Positions 55,362 to 64,000 of a stretch of 64,000 nucleotides of DNA are shown one piece after another. This DNA is from Amorphophallus konjac (taxonomy: Eukaryota; Streptophyta; Magnoliopsida; Alismatales; Araceae): NCBI GenBank assembly GCA_022559845.1, contig CM040128.1, positions 219,713,643 through 219,777,642 of the forward strand, read 5' to 3'. Both the position numbers and the translations under genes were made by a program. Under the pieces are notes generated by a model. That model saw only the letters and a list, made by a program, of their open reading frames with translations. It searched no databases and was not told where the DNA came from. Each line of letters starts with the position of its first letter. Position 1 is the first letter of the stretch.

Positions 55362-58300
55362 ATGCCTAGACATGAATAAGGTCAGGAGCAACAAGGGCAA
55401 GAGGATCCGAGGTGGGCCCACCTCACCTTAGTTGATGTTGGGAGAAAAAAAGTGAAATGCAATTATTGTGGTAAGGAGATATATGGCGGAATTACTAAAG
55501 GAAAGTAACATTTGGCAGAGACAAGAGGAGAGGTCAAACAATGTGACAGATGTCCCCGAGAGGTCCGAGAAGAAATGCGTCAGTGCTTCTGGGCAAAAAA
55601 GAGAGGATGCAACAAAGGGCTGAAGATGAGGGTGAAATTGCTGAGGAGATTTCGGGCATAAGGGGAAGGAGGGATAATGATGATGAGGAAGACACTGAGG
55701 ATTCATATCCAGAGCTGACTGAAGCAATAGAGCGTGAACAAGCCGCTCGAAGGAAAGGAAAAGCACCGATAGGTTCAGGGACGTACTCCAGTACAGCTAG
55801 TGTAGCACAAGCTTCACGACGTCCTGATACTAGTGTAACCCCGCAGAGAGGAGGTCCCATGGACAACTATCTGTACAGAAGGCAAAGTGTTACACAACCT
55901 AAAATCAGGCAAGCATTAAGAGGGGTAAAAAAATCAGCAGAAGATGCAGGGCATGCATTTAAAAATATTTGCAAATGGCTTTTCCATACAGGTGTCTTTG
56001 TACATGCAACTGAAAGTGAATATTTCCAACCTATGTTAGATGCCATAGTAGATGTTAGCCCTGGCTTGAAGGCCCTGTCACGTTGAGACATATACGGGCG
56101 TGGCCTTGAGGGAGAGGTTGAGGAGCTCCATCAGTGGGTTGAAAACTTCAAGTATATATGGATGGAGAGGAGATGCACCATCATGTGTGATGGCTGGACT
56201 GGTACCACGAAGAAGTCCATGATTAACTTTTTAGTCTATTGCATCGACGGTACAAAAAATGTCAATTATTTATTTCATTTGATGGATAAGATGGTAGACC
56301 AAATTGGAGAGGGCAATGTTGTGCAAGTAGTGATTGATAATGAAGCCAGTTATAAGGCTGCAGGGAAGAAATTGATGCAGAAGCGCATGCATTTATATCG
56401 GCTCCCATGTGCAGCACATTGTCTGGATTTGATACTTGAAGACATTGGGAAGAAAAATAATGTGAAGAAGACAATTGAGAGGGCACAAAAAATCACCCAG
56501 TATATTTATGACCATCCTAGGAGGATGATATTGAACATGTTCAGGGAGCATGCAAGTGGGGGGCGAGATATCATCCGTGTAGGGCCAACCGGATTTGCTT
56601 CGAATTTCATTTCTTTGGAGTCTTTGCACAGGTATAAGAATGAGCTCAATTCTTTCTACTTTATTCTTATAGATATCATCCGTATTTGATTCAAATTTCA
56701 TTTCTTTGGGGTCTGCACAGGTATAATAATGAGCTGAAAGTTTTCATGTACCACAATGCCCTCCAGGAATACATAGACAAGTCTAATGTTGATGCTCAGA
56801 TGGATTATTTGGATGTCTGCAACATCGTGGAAGATAACAAATTTTGGGGCAGAGTCTCATGGTACATGAAAGTAGTCACCCCCCTCGTGAAGGTCCTAAG
56901 AATGATGGATGGCGATGAGAAGAATGATATGGGATATCTGTACGATGTCATGAATCGTGCCAAATTAGAGTTGCAGAATTCTCTTCCCAGAGAATATACA
57001 AAGTGGTGAAAAATTATTGACCATAAATGGGACAACACATTACATCATGACTTGCATGCAGCCGGTGAGTGATTAATTATATTGATTCATTGTTCTTTAG
57101 GTTAATTTATATCTAACATTTAGTTAACTATACACAAATGCAGGCTATTTTCTCAACCTTCGATTTTTGTACAGTGTCAATGCAAATGTTGATGGCTAGG
57201 TGCTTCAAGGCACTTTAAAAGTCATTGGTCATTTATCGAGGACACCAGAAAAGAGACTTCAGGCTGAAGTAGAGGTTGGCCTTTATTGATCTTATCAATA
57301 AGACGTATAGAATTTACTTAAGTAGTTATGTTAATTTATTACTTTATCTTTGTAGATGAACTATTATAGAATGAGGACTGGGACATATTCTGACTCCCAA
57401 TTGCAATATGTTGTGGGAAGCGTAGATGGCAGTATCGGTTTTGGAGTCGATTTTGACCGAGTCCGAAACCAATTAAATTATTATTTTTTGTCAAAGTGCA
57501 GGGTTTTGGTTTCGGCTCGGTTTCGGCCAGGTAGTATCGGATCGTTTCGGTTCGAAACCGAAACGTTTCGGCCGAAACGTTTCGGTTTCGGCCGAAACTG
57601 CCATCCATGGTGGGAAGAGTGAGCCCAGGTATACTTCATCTTTGTGCTTTCTTAACCTCAATATATATTAGTACATCATGGAGAATTGATCTTTATTTAC
57701 ATCTTACATTTATTTATTTATGGTTGGTGGAACAACTGACTGGTGGATAATGGTGAACAACCGAGATGTGGGCAGTAATGCATTGACTTTCATTGCAATT
57801 AGGGTGCTCAGTCAAACGACATCAGCAAGTCAATGTGAAAGAAATTAGAGCACGTTCAGCCTTATACACTCAAAGGTTCGCAATCGGTTAAAGGCTGAAC
57901 GGTAAGAAAAATTTGTTTACTGCCACTACAATATGAGGTTAAGAATAAGGAATATGAAGCTAAGACAACAGCTAAGGGACAAACGCGTCGCAGAGGATGC
58001 AACTTCAGAAATTGATGTGGACGCTTTATTTGATGATGACAATCCCTTGTAGTCTTGGGTGGAGATATGAGAGCAGGTTGATGAGCCCCTTTTTTGATGT
58101 TGATGATAGAACATGGGCAGAGGGCATACTAGATGAAGATGAGTCAAGAGATCCAGAATTCAGAAGATCAATAAAGAGGGCCAGAGAGACTCATGCGCAC
58201 CAGAGAAGGGACCCAGCTTTGTTTGTTCATGACACTGAGCAACAGTCTGAGTTTGAGCCAGCTAGACACACAGAATCAGATAGTAGGCTAGTCACTCCTA

Positions 58301-58990
58301 GAATGGTCAAGCCACTTCCATCCTTAAGAAGAAGTACATCAGTGCATGAGCTAACTGAGAGGACTAGTGCTGTTACTCGAGAGGACCCGACAATTGAACA
58401 GTTGAAGCAAATTAATGTGAGGCACACGCCAAGGGGAAAATGACTCATCTCAAAGATGAATGAAATGATTACACCAAAAGAGGAAAAAACATCCCCAAAG
58501 GCTAAAAGGCGACTGGTTTCTAATGGTTCTGATGATCCCCGTGTAGCTGCAGGTGCTACTACTGGCGGTGGCACATATGCACCTGCTTCCTCCTTCCACG
58601 TAGACACAGGCAGAGGATATAGTTATAGTGAAGGAGGATATGATTCATAGAGCCATTATGGACATCCATCAGGTTATGGAGGTGGCCAACAGGAAGCAAG
58701 CATTTGTGGGTGGGGTCATCAACCAGAATTTCAATTTCATCCAGTTCCACCCAGTCGCAGTAATGGGTCAACATCCTCTTCTCATCCTCGAGGTTCTTAT
58801 GTTGATTCTGGATTCCAATCGAGCCAATAACCTTACACTCCAAGTGGGATCCAAAGAGGGATGTAAGACTTGGCTACCTCATTGTTTGGTTATAGTGAAT
58901 ATACAGAATACATGTAACCTTTTTATGGGTATCAACATCAAAAGCCAGACGATGAGGGAGAAGGTTCTTCTACCTATTATCCATATTAGT
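55362..58990 (+). pseudogene. hAT transposase, copy 1 (BED finger, DUF659, hATC)
   Basis: Exons inferred by comparison with copy 2: 55362-56631, 56721-57064, 57144-57274, 57356-57628 (split by a MITE) and about 57736-58990. The BED zinc finger (CNYCGKEIYGG) is at 55457-55540, DUF659 with MCDGWTGTTKKSMINFLVY and VVIDNEASYKAAGKKL, a conserved CAAHCLDLILEDI and the hATC dimerisation part with LSQTTSASQCERN. Stops at 55377, 55506, 56084, 57007, 57845, 58050 and 58066, one frameshift near 55600, and the acceptor of the last exon has lost its AG. Not functional. Confidence 0.88.
57421..57609. mobile_element. nested hAT MITE in transposase exon 4
   Basis: 189 bp, ends CGTAGATGGCAGTATCGG and inverted CATGGATGGCAGTTTCGG, exact 8-bp duplication GTGGGAAG at 57413-57420 and 57610-57617. 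The second hAT copy has the uninterrupted site (minus strand near 63265). Same end type as its host element. Confidence 0.95.
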
Positions 58991-59329
58991 GCATCATCAT
59001 TTAGGTAAGGATCATTTAATTTCTGTAATATTTACTGTGTCTAACTAGGTTTATTGTACTGCTTGAACCTACTTCATGCTTAATCTGTACTCAAGAATAT
59101 CACTTTAACATGTCTAATGCCTACTTCATGTTTATTGTACTTAATTCTATTTTTTTTACCATCAAATACATGTCTAATGATTTTTTCTGATTTTTTATAT
59201 TTTTTCCCAAAATTTTCTATATTTTTTGCTTTATTTTGAATCTTTTCAATCGGTTTCGGCCGAAACCGAAACCAGTACATTTTGATTTTGGTCCCGGCCG
59301 AAACCGGTATTGCCAACCTTGATGGGGAG

Positions 59330-59560
59330 GAGGGGGAGAGAGAGGGATACTTTTTAGGCGATTCTCACGGGGTACAGAGGTTGTTCTTGTTTTCTGGATC
59401 CATTAGATGCAGATCTGACGGCGATATGTTATGTGCGAGGAAGCCACATGGAAACGTTTGGTCATACTGTAGCATTCCTCTCTCTCTATGGATTCAGAAA
59501 CAAAAATTGTTGTTTCCACATCTGGTTTTCTGTTTTTGGTTCTGATAAGTAAAATATATT
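59330..59560 (+). repeat. interspersed repeat, inverted partner of 52256-52640
   Basis: See the partner. The hAT element inserted next to this copy. 59561-59640 is TA-rich. Confidence 0.6.
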
Positions 59561-59639
59561 TGTATACATATAACTATATAAGTGTATGTATATATATGTA
59601 TATGTAAGTTATATGTAGCATATATTATAATAAATAGAT

Positions 59640-60499
59640 TATTTATAGACCATTGGATGGGATCTATCCCACATCCAATGGTTATGAAGACAGGTATACT
59701 AGGAAATTTTTTAAATTCAAAGTTCATGATTCTTTGTGTGGATCAATAGACCCTATGTATTTATTTATAAATATGTGGCCTTCTGAGTTTTTCAATTTTT
59801 CAAAAGAATGTTCCTTGGAATTCTGGCAAGCTTTGGAGTCTGCAAGAGTGCAGGTTGAACTCAATACGATGGTATCATGGTTATGTCTGGGTGTCTATTG
59901 TGATTGAGCCCTCTCACTCTACCACAGGAAGACAGTTGCTGAGCGGTTGGGTCTTACAAAGATGCCTGTGGCAGCAACATCTTCAGGTTCCAGGATTTCT
60001 GAAGGGAATGTAGAGGATGTCCCGAGGATGAAGATGACCGAGTTCACCGAGTTGATTTGACCCCATTCACCGGGACATGACTCAGCTCTTTTTGTGGGCA
60101 AGGATCTGGCAGAATTGCAGGGGAGTCTCTATTGCAGTACTGCTCTACAAGAAAAGGAACCGAGCAGCAGCCAGGCAGTGAAGGTGTTGGGGGTTTGTTT
60201 AGCAATGTTTTAATTTCAAATCCTGTCCAAATTTCAAAAGAACAAGGGGGGGTGCGCAAGTGGGTCCTAAAATTTCTAAGTCCTGGAGAGTCATTGAAAT
60301 CCAGGGAATTGGATTGGCAGCACACCATTTCCCAACTGGCATCCACACTTGTAGCCAGTATCTGAAAGGAAAGGGGTCGCCATAGCCGTAAAGCCTGGGT
60401 GTATCTCCAAGTATATTGGCGTCAGAAATCTAACATTCCGAAAATGGTCATGACCAAGGGCGAGCAGGCCATTGACAATGATATCCCTGTTTCAGAGGC
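59640..60499. other. unassigned DNA between the two hAT copies
   Basis: A plus-strand open stretch at about 59930-60060 reads KTVAERLGLTKMPVAATSSG and DVPRMKMTEFTELI, bounded by stops. I do not recognise it; it could be a degraded gene fragment. Nothing else is seen. Confidence 0.35.
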
Positions 60500-60959
60500 C
60501 TCAGAGGCAAGGATGGCAAACTCGGTTTCGGACTCGGTTTCGGCCGGGTCCGAAACCGATACGACTCGGTATTGGTTTCGGTTTCGGCCGAAACCGGCCG
60601 AAACCCACTTAAAAGGTTTAAAAAAAACATATTAATTCTAAAAAATCTGAAAAAAATCATAAAAAAATTTAAATAATCACTCAAAATCATGAAAAATAAT
60701 ACACATGTATTTGAGTGTATAAGTTAGTGCAATAACCTTGAAGTAGACAATTACGCATTGAACTTCAAACATTGAACATGTGAAAGTTAAACTAATATTC
60801 CATTGTACATTTTTTGATGATAGTGTGTTGATGTTTTGATAATAGCAACTCAATGAGTCACCACATAAGAATGATGATGATAGTGTGAATTGTTGTTGTG
60901 TGTGCCCCTTGTGCATTCTTGTGCATTGATGATGAAATAATGTCTTCTGTAAGTTGGTG

Positions 60960-61652
60960 CATGCTAGCAAGTCTATACATCCATTAACTGATAACTGAGC
61001 AAGTCTATACATACATCTAGCAAGTCTATACATCCATCAAGTCTATACATTCATCAAAGTCTATACATTCTTCAAAGTCTATATATTCTCCATGCATCTT
61101 CATAGCAAGTCTATACATCCAGCAAGTCTATACATCCATCAAGTCTATACATTCATCAAAGTCTATACATTCTTCAAAGTCTATACATTCTCCATGCATC
61201 TTCATAGCAAGTCTATACATCCAGCAAGTCTATACATTCTCCATGCATCTTCATAGCAAGTCTATACATCCAGCAAGTCTATACATCCATCAAGTCTATA
61301 CATTCATCAAAGTCTATACATTCTTCAAAGTCTACATTCTCCATGCATCTTCATAGCAAGTCTATACATTCATCAAAGTCTATACATTCTTCAAAGTCTA
61401 TACATTCTCCGTGCATCTTCATAGCAAGTCTATACACTCTTGGACCAATACATTCTTCAAAGTCTATACATTCTCCATGCATCTTCATAGCAAGTCTACA
61501 CATCAGCAAGTCTATACATCCATCAAGTCTATACATTCTTCAAAGTCTATACATTCTCCATGCATCTTCATAGCAAGTCTATACATCCATCAAGTCTATA
61601 CATTCATGAAAGTCTATACATTCTTCAAAGTCTATACATTCTTCAAAGGCTA
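60960..61652. repeat. satellite-like array, AAGTCTATACATTC units
   Basis: About 35 copies of a 17-20-bp monomer (CAAGTCTATACATCCAT, CAAAGTCTATACATTCTT) arranged in a higher-order unit of ~85-105 bp that ends TCTCCATGCATCTTCATAG. It lies between two copies of a ~92-bp sequence (60718-60808 and 61829-61921). Confidence 0.92.
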
Positions 61653-61989
61653 GCTTGATTAATACATTTTTCAGGATCGACAGTTGTCTTGTCATTTTTC
61701 TCCTATACGATTTTCTGTTGAGCATGAATAAGTTACCTAGTTCCTGAAAAAGCATTACTAGAAGTGGGTCCCAACCTTGTAGTATAGGATTGACTGTTGT
61801 CTTGTCATTTTTCTCCTATACGATTGACTGTATAAGTTAGTGCAATAACCTTGAAGTAGACAACTACGCATCGAACTTCAAACATTGAACATGTGAAAGT
61901 TAAACTAATATTCCATTGTACATTAATACAAGCAGTACAATAAACCAAATTAGACAAAATGAATGTTACAAAAATTCATTGATTCTTAC

Positions 61990-63936
61990 CTAATATGGAT
62001 AATAATTACTAGAAGAACCTTCTCCCTCATCGTCTGGCCCTTGATGTCGATACCCATAACCAGGTTGCATGTATGGTCTATATTCACTATAACCAAACAA
62101 TGAGGTAGCCAAGTCCTGCATCCCTCTTTGGATCCCTCTTGGAGTGTTTGGTTGGCTTGATTCGAATCCAGTATCAACATAGGAATCTTGAGGAAGAGAA
62201 GAGTCACTAGTCGGATATGGATGGAACTGAAATGATGGTTCATAATTCCACGACCCATAAATAGCTGCTTCCTGTTGGCCACCTTCGTAACCTGGTATAC
62301 CATATCCTTGCTGACCTTGACTGTATCCACCTGCACCACCTGCACCACCTGTAGCACCTCCGGGATGATCATCATCATCATCAGAATCATAAGAAACCAG
62401 TCGCCTTTTAACCTTTGAGGATGCTTTTTTCTCTTTTGGAGTGCTTTTTTCAATCAACTTTGACACGAGTCCTTTTCCCCTTGGCGTGTGCCTCACATAA
62501 ATTTGCTTCAACTCCTCAATTGTCGGGTCCTCTCGAGCAGCAGCATTTGCCCTCTCAGTTTGCCCATGCACTGATGTACTTCTTCTTAAGGAGGACATTC
62601 TAGGAGTGACTGGCCTGCTATCTGTATCTGAGTGTCTAGCTGGCTCAAACTCGAACTGCTCCTCAGTGTCATCAACCACCCTAGACTGGTGCGCATGAGT
62701 ATCTCTGGCCCTCTTTGATTTGCTTCTTAATTCGGGATCTCTTGCCTCATCTTCATCAAGTATGCCCTCTGCCCATCTTCTATCATCAACATCAAAAACG
62801 GGCTCATCAACCTGCTCTCGTGTCTCCACCCAAGACTGCAAGGGATTATCATCATCAAATAAGCCATCCACATCAATCTCTGCGGCGGCATCCTCGGCGA
62901 CGCGTTTGTCTCGCAGCTGTTGTCTCAACCTCATATTCTTTATTCTCAACCTCATATTGTAGTGGCAGTACACTAATTTCTCTAACCGATCAGCCTTTAG
63001 CCGATTGCGAACCTTTAAGTGTATAAGGCTGAATGTGCTCCAATTCCTTTCACATTGGCTTGCTGATGTGGTTTGACTCAACACCCTGATTGCAATGAAA
63101 GCCAATGCAGAACTGCCCAATTCTCTATTGTTCACCATGATCCACCAGTCAACTGTTACACCAACCAACCATAAACAAATAAATATAAGATGTAAATAAA
63201 AATTAATTAAGGAAGATGTAATTGCAAAGAAAGCACAAAGATGAAGTATACCTGGGCTCACTCTTCCCACTGCGTATTGCAATTGGAAGTCAGAATACGT
63301 CCCACTTCTCATTCTATAGGAGGTCATCTACAAAAATTACATAATATATTAGCTACGTAAGTAAATTCTATACCTCTTATTCATGAAATCAAACAGGCCA
63401 ACCTCTACTTCCGCCTGAAGCCTCTTATCTTGTGTCCTCGATAAACGACCAATGACTTTTAAAGTGCCTTGAAGCATCTCGGCATCAACATGTGCATTGG
63501 CATTGTACATTAATCGAGGGTTCAGAAAATAACCTGCATTTGTATATAGTTAATGTATGGTCAATAATATATGAATACAAATAATCACTCACCAACTGCA
63601 TGTAAGTCGTGGTGTAATGTGGTGTCCCATCTATGGTCAATAATCTTCCACCACTTTGCATGTTCTTTGGGAAGGGACTCCTGCAACTCCAATTTCGCAC
63701 GGTCCATGGCCTCATACAGATATCCCATATCATTCTTGTCATCGCCATCCACCAATCTTAGGACCTTCACGAGGGGGGTGACTACTTTCATGTATCGTGT
63801 TACTCTGCCCCAGAATTTGTTGTTGTCCACGATTTGACAGACATCCAAATAATCCATCTGAGCATCAACATTGCCCTTCTCGATGTATTCCCGCAAGGCA
63901 TTGTGGTATATGAAAGCTTTCAACTCATTCTTATAC
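61990..63936 (-). pseudogene. hAT transposase, copy 2 (C-terminal half in window)
   Basis: Exons on the minus strand: 63936-63593, 63533-63403, 63327-63252 and 63152-61990, all with GT/AG borders. Content: YKNELKAFIYHNALREYIEK, DNNKFWGRVTRYMKVVTPLV, KRLQAEVEVGL, DWWIMVNNRELG, then the hATC dimerisation motif VLSQTTSASQCERNWSTFS, a leucine/arginine-rich helix, an acidic segment and a Gly/Tyr-rich tail ending NYYPY. No stop is seen in the visible exons, so this copy could still encode the C-terminal half of a transposase; whether the N-terminal half is intact cannot be seen. I mark it as pseudogene only because the gene is incomplete here; it may be functional. Confidence 0.8.
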
Positions 63937-64000
63937 CTGTGCAAAGAAATGAAATTTGAATCAAATACGGATCATAACTACAAGGATAAAGAAGTAATAA

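Larger units (their letters stand above)
53313..59329 (+). mobile_element. complete 6.0 kb hAT transposon (copy 1)
   Basis: Left end CATAGATGGTAGTATCGG at 53321 and right end, inverted, CAAGGTTGGCAATACCGG ending at 59321. Flanks ACGGGGAG (53313-53320) and ATGGGGAG (59322-59329) form an 8-bp duplication with one mismatch. In order inside: GTTTCGGCC-palindrome subterminal region, snRNA-promoter-like tandem repeats, AT-rich tandem repeats, a five-exon transposase gene broken by stops, and a nested MITE. Both subterminal regions carry GTTTCGGCCGAAAC palindromes, as in the MITEs. Confidence 0.88.
60500..64000 (-). mobile_element. hAT transposon copy 2, inverted, cut by the window end
   Basis: The 3' terminus is at 60508 (CAAGGATGGCAAACTCGG) followed by GGTTTCGGCC-type palindromes; the candidate duplication on this side is CTCAGAGG (60500-60507), its partner lying beyond 64000. 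The transposase gene on the minus strand is much better preserved than in copy 1. An array of short repeats fills the 3' part. Confidence 0.85.

Noticed and set aside
60508..60605. A further separate MITE copy
   Set aside because: Its end fits the 3' terminus of hAT copy 2, and no second terminus with matching duplication lies nearby.
61343..61653. 76-80-residue ORFs in the AAGTCTATACATTC array
   Set aside because: Low-complexity translation of a satellite-like array.

Overview
The window is nuclear DNA from a flowering plant, and almost all of it is nested transposable elements. Evidence for a plant: Tat-type Ty3/gypsy elements carrying an antisense plant-mobile-domain gene, plant-type hAT, L1 and RTE elements, and recognisable pieces of HEN1, DDB1, a plant WD40 protein and the nucleoporin NUP205. 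The species cannot be told from the sequence. No rRNA, tRNA, CRISPR or bacterial-type operon was seen.

Layout. (1) 1 to about 7905 is the 3' part of a Tat-type LTR element: an antisense plant-mobile-domain (PMD) ORF, split by a 3.1 kb insertion full of paired TGTAACGG-type hairpins, then the 3' LTR from 4873. That LTR contains sense-strand, intron-less pieces of HEN1, a WD40/MABP1-like gene and DDB1 joined end to end. (2) 7905-9769 holds GA-rich low-complexity DNA, a perfect 47-bp inverted repeat, GC-rich palindromic DNA and a minisatellite. (3) 9770-32923 is a complete 23.2 kb Tat-lineage retrotransposon: 2.2 kb LTRs and a perfect 5-bp target duplication ACCGA. It carries gag (with twelve 21-residue repeats), protease, RT, RNase H, an archaeal-type second RNase H and integrase on the plus strand. 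A structured-RNA-like module follows, present twice around a tandem array, and then a spliced, roughly ten-exon PMD/coiled-coil gene on the minus strand. Every plus-strand ORF is broken by stops or frameshifts. (4) 32924-35802 contains tandem repeats, a small inverted-repeat element, a hAT-type MITE and a probable third related LTR. (5) 36357-51206 covers six exons of the host gene NUP205 (plus strand), with four L1 copies in or beside its introns; the first L1 contains an RTE element. (6) 53321-59321 is a complete 6.0 kb hAT transposon with an 8-bp target duplication. Its broken transposase gene contains a MITE of the same family. (7) 60508 to the end is a second, inverted and better preserved copy of that hAT transposon, with a satellite-like array in its 3' part.

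How the parts relate. The elements form a clear insertion order from target-site duplications: RTE into L1 into or beside NUP205; MITE into hAT; the unknown 3.1 kb element into the PMD gene of the first Tat element. The intact Tat element's own proteins would be Gag and a Pol with protease, RT, two RNase H domains and integrase; this copy cannot make them unaided. The hAT copies encode a BED-finger/DUF659/hATC transposase, and the short CAAGGATGGC elements have matching ends, so they were probably moved by it. The observations most worth following are the three-gene chimera in an LTR, the duplicated hairpin module with compensatory base changes, the antisense spliced PMD gene, the snRNA-promoter-like array in the hAT element and the apparent birth of an intron by tandem duplication in its transposase.
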